From assembly GCA_965215315.1 (NCBI GenBank), contig CBDCDB010000008.1:2046001-2110000 (forward strand): 64,000 nucleotides of DNA, read 5' to 3'. Positions 8,309-16,600 of this stretch are shown piece by piece. How positions within the stretch are numbered: position 1 is the first letter of the stretch; each line of letters begins with the position of its first letter. The stretch comes from Truepera sp965215315 (GTDB lineage Bacteria > Deinococcota > Deinococci > Deinococcales > Trueperaceae). Under the pieces are notes generated by a model. It saw only the letters and a program-made list of their open reading frames with translations. It searched no databases and had not been told where the DNA came from. A program made the position numbers and the translations under genes.

Positions 8309-9300
8309 GCACTTCCAGTATTTGCAGCCACAAAGTAAGCTAGAGGATGACAAGTTATTCACTAGACCTACGGGAACGAATCGTTAAAGCGCAAGTTGAA
8401 GAAGGGCAGAACAAAAGCGCAGTAGCAAGACGCTTTGGGGTAAGCCGCTGGAGCGTCGAGCGTTACGTTAAACGTGCTGCGGTAGGGACGTTAGCGGCAA
8501 CGCCACATCTAGGTAGAAGGCGGCGGCTTGATACAAAAGGTGGTGAGGTATTGCGGCGGCAGGTTGAGGTGCAGCCTGACTGGAGTCTCGAGCAGCACGC
8601 CGCCACACTCTCTAAAGCGACGGGTATAGAGCTTAAGAAGTCGTCGGTCGGCAACTATCTTAAGCGCATGAGCATCACCCATAAAAAAAGAGTTTCAGCG
8701 CCACCGAGCAAGATGAGGGGGAGCGACAACGCTACCTTGACGACGTAAAACATAAAGACACGAAGTTGCTTGTGTTCCTAGACGAAACGAGTGCCTGTGT
8801 TGGACAAAGCCGTGAGTATGGTTGGGCACCTAGCTGCGAACGTGTCCATGACGTTAAACCCGAAGGCAAGAAAGAACGGGTTAGCTTAATTGCTGCGGTG
8901 ACGCTTGAAGGGATAATGGCTAAACAAGCTTTAGTTGTCACGGACACAATAAACAAAAACGCTTTTCTGACTTTTCTTGAGACCGTTCTACTCCCCACGC
9001 TTACCAAGGGCAGCGTTATTGTGATGGACAATTGGACGGTTCATTACGGTGAGGACGTAAACGAACTCGTTGATCGCTTTGGCTGCGAACTCTTGTATCT
9101 GCCGACCTATTCACCTGACTTAAGTCCCATAGAACAGCTTTTCGCCAAGCTCAAGGCATTGATCAAACGCCTTCGACCTGAAACGATAGACAACCTTATC
9201 CAAGCTTTTTGTGAGGCAGTCAGAGCTGTTACCCCAAGGCAGGTTCTCAATACCTTCGAGCCTTGTGGCTATATGTTGGAGCAGTAAAACATGGAAGTGC
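8309..9300 (+). mobile_element. IS630-family insertion sequence (992 bp)
   Basis: The ends are GCACTTCCA at 8309-8317 and TGGAAGTGC at 9292-9300. The right flank is TA, the standard IS630 target. The left flank is CA, consistent with one substitution in the duplicated TA. With TA as target, the interrupted host gene stays in frame. One complete two-frame transposase lies inside. It contains only one CTCGAG, against about two expected from the chromosome average. Confidence 0.8.
8347..9287 (+). CDS. IS630-family transposase, made by -1 frameshifting
   Basis: Two overlapping frames. The first (8347-8748) holds the helix-turn-helix domain ('SAVARRFGVSRWSVERYVKR'). The second encodes the catalytic domain to 9287. 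A run of seven A at 8683-8689 lies in the proper frame for a -1 slip, giving 'HKKKSFSATEQDEGERQ' and continuing into 'VFLDET' without a stop. The DDE residues are Asp in 'VFLDETSACVG', Asp in 'IVMDNWTVH' and Glu in 'PDLSPIEQLF'. Programmed frameshifting on A-rich heptamers is known in this family, so I read the gene as intact rather than broken. Confidence 0.85.
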
Positions 9301-9397
9301 TACTGTCATCGATTTAATCAATGACTACGTTGTCCTTGATGCTCAGGGCGAAACGATCGCCCAAGATGTGTTTATCCCCGGCTTGAAAGAAACAGTA

Positions 9398-10282
9398 GAC
9401 CTATTGCGAAAGTCTTGAGTTGAGACCAAGCTCAAAGTTGTAGATACCTGCGATGAGATTAAAGCGAAGACCGAAACGTCTACGCCGACAGCGGTAGCGC
9501 TCACTGAGGATTCTAAAGACCTTAAGTTTGGCATTGACATGTTCAATGCTTAGCCGAAGCTTAGCCAGGGGACGGTTGTAACGTTTTTGGTTTGGCTCTA
9601 GCTCCCAGCCTCGGCGACGCTTACGGGGTAGCTCGGTGTTAGCGTGAAGTTTCTGCAACCCTTGATAGCCTGAGTCAGCTAGCCAGAATATGTGTTGTAG
9701 TAGGAACGTTTTACTATCTTTGAAAAGCTTGAGATCATGGGTTTTGCCTTTGCCATAGTAGGTACAAAGTATCTGTTTAGTCGTCCAATCCAAAACGACT
9801 TGAGCTTTTAGCGTATGGCACTTCTTCTTCCCACTGTAATAGGCCCGTTGCTTTTTTTCGGACGCTCGGTAGGCGTCTCGGTTACATCGACGATAACAAA
9901 CGACAACTCCAAGTCACTCTCTTGAAGTTGCCGTTTACTCGGCAAGCTAAACGCCTTTTCTTTGCTCAGGATATTCTCAACATGACGGACGATCCGGTAA
10001 GCCGTCGAAGCGTTCACCCCATAAGCATGGCCAATATGGAAATACGTGCGGTTCTCTCTTAGGTACATTAAAGTCATGAGCAACTGGTCTTCTAGTTTGA
10101 GCTTGCTGGGTCTGCCTGGCTTGCGTTTTCTTGCAGTTGCTCCTCGCAACGCCTCAACCATCATTTTGAACGTCTCTGGTTTGACTCCCGACAGCCTTTT
10201 GAATGGCTCTGACGCTAAATCCTTAACCTGTTCAATGAACATACCCTACTTCAGCAAATTTGCCCTACTTTTGCAATAGGTC
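9398..10282 (-). mobile_element. IS5-superfamily insertion sequence (885 bp)
   Basis: Terminal repeats GACCTATTGCGAAAGT (9398) and, on the other strand, GACCTATTGCAAAAGT (ending 10282) differ at one base. Both sides are flanked by TA, a 2-bp target duplication as in the IS427-like groups. The element sits inside the same host gene as the IS630 copy just upstream. It contains no CTCGAG. Confidence 0.8.
9401..10242 (-). CDS. IS5-type transposase, made by -1 frameshifting
   Basis: The first frame (9808-10242) holds an N-terminal helix-turn-helix ('FHIGHAYGVNASTAYRIVRH') and the first catalytic Asp ('VIVDVTETPTERPKK'). The second frame ends at 9401 and holds 'WLADSGYQGL' (second Asp) and 'RLSIEHVNAKLK' (Glu). 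Seven A on the coding strand (9852-9858) allow a -1 slip that yields 'RPKKKQRAYYSGKKKCHTL' running straight into the second frame. All catalytic residues are present, so the element is probably active or recently active. Confidence 0.85.
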
Positions 10283-10588
10283 TAGTAGTGTTTAATGCAA
10301 CAAACACAGTGCTTTCAGTAGCTTTTCTCGATTATAGACTCGGGGGTTGGCCAAGCTCCGAGCGACAAGAACTCTACTAGCGTTTCGGTCAAGACCCAAA
10401 CTTTGAGGTTATCGTGCAGCAAGTCAGAGACACCAAAGGTTTACGGCCGACTGACGAGGAAATCCTAAATCTGATTGCCCAGCTCACGCAAGATGTCGCC
10501 GTAAAATATCTGATTGAAAAGGGCGTCATCGAAGAACCTGAGTAAACCGCAAATACCCACTCGTTTCGCGTTATGATGGGCCGTTTCT

Positions 10589-11920
10589 ATGGTCACGTCT
10601 CTTAAAACATTTTTGAATAGGCCCGGCGGCGCAGGGCGCGGCGCAGTCTTTACCTTCGGCCTCCGCATCGTCTCGACCGGCCTGACCTTTATCACCGCTA
10701 CGATTTTGGCGCGGCTGTTGGGACGCGACGGGTACGGCACCTACGCACTGGCGCTCGAGTGGCTTACCTTTTTAACTGTGCCGACCGCCCTCGGCATGGA
10801 CAGGTTTATGGTTCGGGAGATTGCAGTCTTTCGGGCACAGGGCAAATGGGACAAGCTTTACGGCTTTTTACGGTGGAGCAACCTCGCGGTTCTAATTTTC
10901 TCGCTCGTCGTTGCCGGAGCCGGGGCCGTTTTCGTCACCTACGCCGTCCGAGACCGGGACGCGTTTCGCTTGAGCCTGTACTTTATCCTTGCGGCGTTGC
11001 CGCTGATGTCTTTGACAACTTTACGGCAGGCCGCCATGCGCGGCTTCGACCACATCGTCGGCGGACAGTGGCCCGAACTGGTGTTACGGCCCCTGCTGAT
11101 TGTCGCCCTCAGCGTTTCGGCGTGGTTTTTGTTGCCCCGGTTTTCCGTGCAGTTCTCCGCGCCGTGGGCCGTCGCCGCCCTCTGCGTGGCGACGCTCGCC
11201 GCATTTTCGGTCGGTGCGCATCTGTTCGCCCGCGTTTTACGGGGCGCACCGGAGGCCAAACCGAGCTATGAACGCACGTGGCTTAAAACAGCGCTCCCGT
11301 TTATGCTTATCAGCGGGATGTACGTGCTGAACGCGCGTACCAGCATCTTGATGTTGGGCGCACTCGGTACACCCGGCGACGCAGGACTTTATCAGTTCGC
11401 CTCACGCGGGGCCGATTTTATTGCAATGGTACTGCTTGCCGTAAACACCGCGTTTGCTCCACTTTTGGCACGGCTTTACGCACAGGGGAAGCAGCGGCAG
11501 CTCGAGTCCGCCGTAGCGAGAAGCACACGCACTATCACGCTCGTCTCGCTGCCGATTGCCCTGGCCTTTATCTTTTTGGGAGGTCTGTTCCTGGCGATTC
11601 CCGGCCCCGAGTTCACCGCCGCCCGCACCACCCTGACGATTCTCAGTATTGGGCAACTGTTCAACGCTGCGACCGGCACCGTCGCTATGCTCTTAAACAT
11701 GACCGGGCACGAACGCGATACGGCGCTTGTGGTGGGGATTAGCGCGGTGGCAAATATTGCCCTCAATCTCTTGCTGATTCCGAGGTTGGGGCTCGAGGGC
11801 GCAGCAGTTGCCACCGCTTTGGGAACGCTGGCGTGGAACGTTTTGCTGTCGTATTTTGTCTACAAGCGGCTCGGGTTTTATTCAGTTTTGGGCGTTTATA
11901 CGCTGCGAAAACGCAGCTAG
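10589..11920 (+). CDS. Polysaccharide/lipid-linked oligosaccharide flippase
   Basis: A 443-residue polytopic protein with about 12-14 hydrophobic segments, of the Wzx/MATE-like exporter type that flips lipid-linked glycans across the cytoplasmic membrane. The N-terminus has the family's 'RIVSTGLTFITATILARLLG' helix with 'GRDGYGTYALA' after it, and 'LGMDRFMVREIA' in the second segment. It is the first gene of a run with sulfotransferases and a glycosyltransferase, which fits export of a modified surface glycan. No strong Shine-Dalgarno precedes the ATG; a TATGAT hexamer lies 11 bp upstream, so a leaderless transcript is possible. Confidence 0.85.
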   Translation: MVTSLKTFLNRPGGAGRGAVFTFGLRIVSTGLTFITATILARLLGRDGYGTYALALEWLTFLTVPTALGMDRFMVREIAVFRAQGKWDKLYGFLRWSNLAVLIFSLVVAGAGAVFVTYAVRDRDAFRLSLYFILAALPLMSLTTLRQAAMRGFDHIVGGQWPELVLRPLLIVALSVSAWFLLPRFSVQFSAPWAVAALCVATLAAFSVGAHLFARVLRGAPEAKPSYERTWLKTALPFMLISGMYVLNARTSILMLGALGTPGDAGLYQFASRGADFIAMVLLAVNTAFAPLLARLYAQGKQRQLESAVARSTRTITLVSLPIALAFIFLGGLFLAIPGPEFTAARTTLTILSIGQLFNAATGTVAMLLNMTGHERDTALVVGISAVANIALNLLLIPRLGLEGAAVATALGTLAWNVLLSYFVYKRLGFYSVLGVYTLRKRS

Positions 11921-11949
11921 GCTCGAGTAATAGGTATAGTACAGGGCTT

Positions 11950-12495
11950 ATGCTGACGACCGACCGACTTATCTTGCGAAAACCTGCTGAAGCCGATATC
12001 GACACCATTTTTGAGATTCACAGTGATCCCAGAACGAACGTCCACAACCCCGCAGGCCCGATAAAAAGGCGCTCGGACGCTGTTCAGCTTTTGAGAGATT
12101 GGGAGCAGCGTTGGCTCGAGTACAATTACGGTTACTGGACAGTGAATTCAGCTGTACCCGAAAGGGTTATCGGTTTCGGCGGCGTGATGAAAACGCAGAT
12201 TGCGCCGGGATTTTTTGACAACAATGTGTACTTTAGGTTTCGCCCGGAGGTTTGGGGGCAGAGTTACGCTAGCGAAATGGTTTCTGCGGCGCTCGAGCGC
12301 ACCTTTAACGAAATGGCTCAGAAGCACGTTTTTGGCGTGGCCCGTAGCTACAACACGGCGTCACGCAAAACGCTGGAACGTACCGGGTTTGAGCTGGTGG
12401 GTACAGTCGAAGACATTGCCGGTGATGCACCTAGCGTCCTCTACAGCTTGAGGCGCAGCGCGTTTCAACAGCAGCGGGCAGCCAAACCGTGCTAA
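11950..12495 (+). CDS. GNAT N-acetyltransferase (RimJ-like)
   Basis: A 181-residue acetyltransferase beginning 'MLTTDRLILRKPAEADID', the classic start of the RimJ/RimL-type GNAT group, with 'YFRFRPEVWGQSYASEM' (the acetyl-CoA-binding stretch) and 'NTASRKTLERTGFE'. It would acetylate an amine on a small molecule, sugar or protein N-terminus. TATAGT at 11935-11940 lies 9 bp before the ATG with no Shine-Dalgarno, so this gene may have its own leaderless promoter. An upstream GTG/ATG would only add sequence overlapping the flippase end. The last 7 bp overlap the next gene. Confidence 0.8.
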   Translation: MLTTDRLILRKPAEADIDTIFEIHSDPRTNVHNPAGPIKRRSDAVQLLRDWEQRWLEYNYGYWTVNSAVPERVIGFGGVMKTQIAPGFFDNNVYFRFRPEVWGQSYASEMVSAALERTFNEMAQKHVFGVARSYNTASRKTLERTGFELVGTVEDIAGDAPSVLYSLRRSAFQQQRAAKPC

Positions 12496-13391
12496 AGCAG
12501 CTTAAACAGTTTGTTTACGATCAGAGGTTTCGCCTCGAGGTCGCCGCCGCCGGACGCCGCACCGATGTACCGCTCATCAAGCCTGACTTTTTGGGTATCG
12601 GTACCGCACGCTCCGCGAGTACCTGGCTACACTCGAGGTTGTCCCAACACCCAGATGTGTACTTGCCTAAACTTAAAGAGCTGCACTTTTTTAACGAACA
12701 CCGAGAACACAAACCGTGCGATGTTTCCGGCGCAAGCTGGACGCGCCCGATCTATTTCGACCCGGAAAACCCCGCACACTGGCGCTGGTACAGCTTGCAA
12801 TTTCTACCCGGCAAAGAGAAAGTCAAGGGCGAAATCACCCCGGATTATTCGACACTCTCGCTGGAGCGTGTGGGACAGATTAAAGAGCACCTGCCCGCCG
12901 TAAAAATTATCTTGCTCATCCGCAACCCCATCGACCGCGCCTGGTCGGGGCTGCGTTATTCGTGGCAGCGGCATCAGGGCGACGCGCTCAGCCCGGACGA
13001 GATTGAGCAGCTGATGCGGGCCGCGCTGCATCCCGAACGGCTGTTGCGGGGCGATTATCCGCTGACGCTGACGAACTGGGAAGCGCATTTTCCGGCGTCG
13101 CAGCGGCTCTATATCTTTTACGACGACGTGGTAACGCAGCCGAGCGCAGAACTCAAACGCGTCGCCGAATTTTTGGAGATTGACCCTGTAAAACTTGCTC
13201 AAGAGGGTGACGAGCGCCGCGTCAACACCGCGCCCGCCGAAAACGTTCCGCCGGAGGTGCGCGGACGCCTGCAAGCATATTACGAACCGCAGATTCACTG
13301 GGTAGAAGACCAGCTGAACCGAGATTTGTCGGGTTGGCTCGAGCCCACCCAAACACCTCAAACTCAGCCCGAACCTGAGAAAACCCTATGA
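12489..13391 (+). CDS. PAPS-dependent sulfotransferase 1
   Basis: A 300-residue sulfotransferase-fold enzyme transferring sulfate from PAPS to a hydroxyl or amine of a glycan or lipid. The 5'-phosphosulfate loop is 'LGIGTARSASTWLHSRL' (residues about 36-52), less canonical than in the next two genes (Arg-Ser for Lys-x-Gly). The 3'-phosphate site is 'LLIRNPIDRAWSGLRYS'. 'FFNEH' and 'WLEP' near the ends are common in bacterial members. It starts with GTG overlapping the GNAT gene by 7 bp and ends in an ATGA overlap with the next gene, so translation is coupled. Confidence 0.85.
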   Translation: MLKQLKQFVYDQRFRLEVAAAGRRTDVPLIKPDFLGIGTARSASTWLHSRLSQHPDVYLPKLKELHFFNEHREHKPCDVSGASWTRPIYFDPENPAHWRWYSLQFLPGKEKVKGEITPDYSTLSLERVGQIKEHLPAVKIILLIRNPIDRAWSGLRYSWQRHQGDALSPDEIEQLMRAALHPERLLRGDYPLTLTNWEAHFPASQRLYIFYDDVVTQPSAELKRVAEFLEIDPVKLAQEGDERRVNTAPAENVPPEVRGRLQAYYEPQIHWVEDQLNRDLSGWLEPTQTPQTQPEPEKTL

Positions 13392-14311
13392 CTCAACCTA
13401 AAAGACCGAATTTCCTTATCGTCGGCGCACCCAAATGCGGCACGACGGCGATGAATACCTATTTGTCCGAACACCCCGAGATATTCATCCCCGACATTAA
13501 AGAAGTACATTTTTTCGGACGGGATTTGGACATTACCAAGGGCGCACTGCGAGATGAAGCGGCTTACCTTGCACTTTTTCAGGATGCAAAGGACGAAAAA
13601 CGCCTCGGTGAAGCGTCGGTCTGGTATTTGTGCTCACGGACGGCGGCGCAGGAGATTTACGATTTCAACCCGGACGCCAAAATCATCATCATGCTCCGGA
13701 ATCCCGCTGAGATGCTCTATTCGCAGCACTCACAGTTTTTGTATAACGGCAACGAAGATATCGAAGATTTCCGCGAAGCGTTAGCCGCCGAACCTGAGCG
13801 CAAAGCAGGTAAACGCGTCCCTAAAAGCGCTCATCTGGTGGAGGGGCTTTTCTATTCGGAAACAGTGCGTTACGCCGAGCAAATTGAACGTTATTTTGGA
13901 CGTTTCGGACGGGACAACGTACACATCATCTTATACGAAGATTTTCGCGCCGATCTGCCGGGAACGTACCGTAACCTGCTACGGTTTTTGGGCGTAAGCG
14001 GCGACTTTTTGCCGGAGTTTGCAGTAGTCAACCCGAACAAACGTGCCCGCAGCGCCGTGTTGCGTGACTTTGTACAAAGTCCGCCGGAAAGCATCAAACG
14101 CCTGAGCCGCGTGTTTTTCCCGCGCAGTTTGCGCCAAAGGGTGATGAAAGGGCTCGACCAGGCCAACGTCCGCTATGAGGTGAGAGCGCCCCTAGACCCT
14201 GAACTGAAAGGGGAACTCGAGCGCCGCTTCAGCCCGGAAGTAGAGAAGCTCGAGCAGCTTTTAGGCCGTAAATTACCGTGGGAGAAGGGCGAAAACGTTC
14301 GTGCGTCCTAA
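13388..14311 (+). CDS. PAPS-dependent sulfotransferase 2
   Basis: 307 residues. The PAPS-binding loop 'IVGAPKCGTTAMNTYLSEHP' lies at residues 11-30. The 3'-phosphate motif is 'IIMLRNPAEMLYSQHSQ', and a conserved 'YEDFRADLPGTY' follows later. The start ATG overlaps the preceding stop (ATGA), and the end overlaps the next gene's GTG by 11 bp. Its closest relative in the window appears to be sulfotransferase 3, with which it shares 'APKCGT', 'VNPNKR/VNQNKR' and the spacing of the C-terminal half, suggesting tandem duplication. Substrate unknown; context suggests a glycan. Confidence 0.88.
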   Translation: MTQPKRPNFLIVGAPKCGTTAMNTYLSEHPEIFIPDIKEVHFFGRDLDITKGALRDEAAYLALFQDAKDEKRLGEASVWYLCSRTAAQEIYDFNPDAKIIIMLRNPAEMLYSQHSQFLYNGNEDIEDFREALAAEPERKAGKRVPKSAHLVEGLFYSETVRYAEQIERYFGRFGRDNVHIILYEDFRADLPGTYRNLLRFLGVSGDFLPEFAVVNPNKRARSAVLRDFVQSPPESIKRLSRVFFPRSLRQRVMKGLDQANVRYEVRAPLDPELKGELERRFSPEVEKLEQLLGRKLPWEKGENVRAS

Positions 14312-15158
14312 CCTCTTTTTGGTGGGTGCGCCCAAATGTGGCACCTCGGCGCTGCACGGCTACTTGGCGCAGCACCCGGACGTCTGGATGTCTGAACCTA
14401 AGGAACCGCACTTTTTTTGCACCGATGTAGACGCACCTTTTGCGGTGCGTGACCCAGACATCTACGCTGCACTTTTTGAGGACGCCGGGAGTAACATCGT
14501 CGGGGAGTCTTCGGCGACGTATTTATATTCAAAGGTTGCGGCGCAGGGGATTCGGGCGGTATGTCCGGACGCGGCTATCGTGGCGATGCTCAGGAGTCCG
14601 CTCGAGATGATTCCCTCGCTCCATTCGCAAAAACGGGTGAACGGCACCGAGCCTTGTGCGACTTTAACCGAAGCGCTAACAGCCGAACCGAAACGCAAAA
14701 CGGGCGACCTTCCAGCGGTCGGCGCGTTTCCGTTTTACGGCGACGCGGCCCGTTATACCGAGCAGTTGGAACGCTACTTGGATGTTTTTCCGCCCGAACA
14801 GCTCCACATCATCGTGTTTGACGACTTTAAGCGGGATGCGGCAGCCATTTACGCAGACGTTTTGAAGTTTTTGGGACTTAGACCCTTTACACCCAACTTC
14901 AAGGTGGTCAATCAGAACAAACGTATCCGCTCACGTGCGCTGCATAACGTTTTGCAAAATCCGGCGTCGCCCGTAAATCGACTTCCTAAACCACTAAACC
15001 GCTTCACTTACAAGGCGCTCGATAAACTCAATTCGGCGGTTGCCGAGAGAGTAGCGCTCGAGCCCGCCGTAAAAGCTCAGCTTACCCGCGATTTTACGGG
15101 CGAAGTTGAGGCTCTAGGCAAACTCTTGGGCCGTGACCTGCGGGGCTGGCTCGAGTAA
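14301..15158 (+). CDS. PAPS-dependent sulfotransferase 3
   Basis: 285 residues. Starts at a GTG within the end of the preceding gene. The PAPS loop is 'FLVGAPKCGTSALHGYLAQH', the 3'-phosphate segment is 'VAMLRSPLEMIPSLHSQ' (Ser replacing Asn relative to the neighbour), and 'VFDDFKRDAAAIYADVLKFL' matches the family's C-terminal helix. It ends 'GRDLRGWLE', nearly the same ending as the fourth copy at 28.5 kb ('GRDLSHWLA'). A single base separates its stop from the glycosyltransferase start. Confidence 0.87.
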   Translation: MRPNLFLVGAPKCGTSALHGYLAQHPDVWMSEPKEPHFFCTDVDAPFAVRDPDIYAALFEDAGSNIVGESSATYLYSKVAAQGIRAVCPDAAIVAMLRSPLEMIPSLHSQKRVNGTEPCATLTEALTAEPKRKTGDLPAVGAFPFYGDAARYTEQLERYLDVFPPEQLHIIVFDDFKRDAAAIYADVLKFLGLRPFTPNFKVVNQNKRIRSRALHNVLQNPASPVNRLPKPLNRFTYKALDKLNSAVAERVALEPAVKAQLTRDFTGEVEALGKLLGRDLRGWLE

Positions 15159-15159
15159 C

Positions 15160-16218
15160 GTGCGCGTTACCTTTGTTTTACCGGGTGCCGGGAGCGTCCC
15201 CGTCGGCGGCTTCAAAGTCGTCTATGAATACGCAAACCGGCTCACGGAGCGTGGTCACAGCGTCACAGTCGTTCATACCGCGCAACCTGACCGTCAAGCC
15301 TCAACGAGCGAACGACTAAAAAAGAGTGTCCGCTTTGTGCAGCGCAACCTTGACAAAAGTTACCGTCCCGGCTGGTTTGCGCTGTCCCCAAAGGTTTCAC
15401 TGCTCTGGCGTAGGGTTCCGGCAGCGCAGGGCGTACCGGACGCCGACGCCGTCATTGCGACTGCGTGGCAAACTGCCGAATGGGTCGCGGCTTACCCCGT
15501 CTCTAAAGGCCGGAAGTTCTATCTCATCCAGCACTACGAAACGTGGAGCGGCCCCAAAGCAAGAGTAGACGCCACGTTCGTGGGATTGCACAATCTGGTG
15601 ATTGCGCGTTGGCTCGACGAACCCGTAAACGCGCAAGGTGCAGACGCCGCATACGTCCCTAACGGCCTCAACTTTACGGCGTTTGGGATTGATACGCCAC
15701 CGGAAAACCGGGAGATGCACGTCATGTTTTATCACGGAGCCGACTGGAAAGGCTCAGCCGACGGGATTGCGGCGCTAAAGACCGTAAAAGCGCACCTTCC
15801 TGAGCTTCAGGCGATACTTTTCGGTGCGCCCGCCGCGCCGGAGGGTCTGCCCAACTGGATACGCTACGAGCAGACGCCCTCCCCCGAAAAACTTCGGGAA
15901 CTCTACAATGAAAGTGCCGTATTTATGGCAACGTCGTGGACGGAAGGCTGGGGTTTGCCGGGGTGCGAAGCCCTGCTGTGCGGTTGTGCGCTCGCCGCGA
16001 CCGACGTCGGCGGGCACCGCGAATATGCCGTTAACGGCGAAACGGCCCTCCTAAGCCCGCCCAAAGACCCTGTAAAACTCGCCCAAAATGTTTTGACGTT
16101 GCTCCAAGACAAGACGTTACGGTTGCGACTTGCCGAGCAAGGTCATGAATATGTGCAGCGGTTTACTTGGGAACGAGCAGTGGAGAGGCTCGAGCACGAA
16201 CTCATCAAACATATATGA
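15160..16218 (+). CDS. Family 4-like (GT-B) glycosyltransferase
   Basis: A 352-residue GT-B glycosyltransferase. The N-terminal domain begins 'MRVTFVLPGAGSVPVGGFKV' with a glycine-rich donor/acceptor loop, and 'YEYANRLTERGHSVTVVH' is the usual second helix. The nucleotide-sugar domain has 'SWTEGWGLPGCEALLCG', the E-x7-E region typical of retaining GT4 enzymes, then 'ATDVGGHREYAVNGETALLS'. The start is the GTG one base after the preceding stop. It would add a sugar to the glycan that the neighbouring sulfotransferases modify; donor and acceptor cannot be read from sequence. Confidence 0.88.
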   Translation: MRVTFVLPGAGSVPVGGFKVVYEYANRLTERGHSVTVVHTAQPDRQASTSERLKKSVRFVQRNLDKSYRPGWFALSPKVSLLWRRVPAAQGVPDADAVIATAWQTAEWVAAYPVSKGRKFYLIQHYETWSGPKARVDATFVGLHNLVIARWLDEPVNAQGADAAYVPNGLNFTAFGIDTPPENREMHVMFYHGADWKGSADGIAALKTVKAHLPELQAILFGAPAAPEGLPNWIRYEQTPSPEKLRELYNESAVFMATSWTEGWGLPGCEALLCGCALAATDVGGHREYAVNGETALLSPPKDPVKLAQNVLTLLQDKTLRLRLAEQGHEYVQRFTWERAVERLEHELIKHI

Positions 16219-16277
16219 AGGGACAACTGCACGCACGCCTACAATTTGCGTAAACCTCGGTTGATACTTTGACAGAT

Positions 16278-16511
16278 ATGAAAAACTTTATGAAATACCT
16301 CATGATTGCTGTTGTGTTAGGTTTCGGCCTCGCTGCTTGTAACCCAAACGAAACCGACGACGCTGCTAACAACGCCGGTCAAGCGGTTGAAAATGCCGCC
16401 GAGAATGCCGGTGACGCTGTAGGCGACGCTGCCGAGAATGCCGGTGACGCAGTGAACGACGCCGCCAATGACACTCAGGACGCTGCCGAAGATGCAACTG
16501 ACGGCAACTAA
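16278..16511 (+). CDS. Small Ala/Asp-repeat lipoprotein
   Basis: A 77-residue lipoprotein. The signal peptide 'MKYLMIAVVLGFGLAAC' has a lipobox LAAC. The mature part is a chain of 8-11-residue repeats built on NAGDAV/DAAE, predicted as an acidic amphipathic helix, and the DNA carries a matching direct repeat (GAGAATGCCGGTGACGC, twice). There is no Shine-Dalgarno; GATACT lies 8 bp before the ATG, consistent with a leaderless mRNA. Function unknown; such lipoproteins often act in envelope stress or desiccation tolerance. Confidence 0.7.
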   Translation: MKNFMKYLMIAVVLGFGLAACNPNETDDAANNAGQAVENAAENAGDAVGDAAENAGDAVNDAANDTQDAAEDATDGN

Positions 16512-16527
16512 GCTTTTTTAGAGACCG

Positions 16528-16560
16528 AGAGGCTGCTCTAGCGAGCAGCCTCTTCTATTG
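16528..16560. terminator. Strong hairpin terminator
   Basis: AGAGGCTGCTC at 16528-16538 pairs perfectly with GAGCAGCCTCT at 16543-16553 with a 4-nt loop, followed by TCTATTGTTTT. It lies between convergent genes and may serve both strands. Confidence 0.8.
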
Positions 16561-16600
16561 TTTTGCAGGTCCGTCAGAGTTCTAAAGATTTACCGAATGT

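Larger units (their letters stand above)
8101..10545 (+). pseudogene. Exported hypothetical protein gene split by two insertion sequences
   Basis: Three coding pieces, 8101-8308, 9303-9397 and 10283-10545, join in frame when both IS elements and one copy of each TA target are removed. Piece 1 encodes a signal peptide ('LMLLLSLHVVAGLAFG') and a mature start 'EPASLRQIPYTVNTDEI'. Piece 2 reads 'LINDYVVLDAQGETIAQDVF'. Piece 3 reads 'VFNATNTVLSVAFLDYRLGG', then an internal TAG, then 'EVIVQQVRDTKGLRPTDEEI' to a TAA at 10543. I do not recognise the family. An alternating-helix C-terminal half with 'EEILNLIAQLTQDV' is visible. The internal stop was probably gained after inactivation. Confidence 0.6.

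Noticed and set aside
4587..10282. Prophage or integrated plasmid
   Set aside because: The mobile DNA consists only of transposases; no integrase, capsid, portal, replication or toxin genes are present.
14229..14411. Short antisense frames over the sulfotransferase genes
   Set aside because: They follow codon-phase shadows of the real genes and lack ribosome sites and any recognisable motif.
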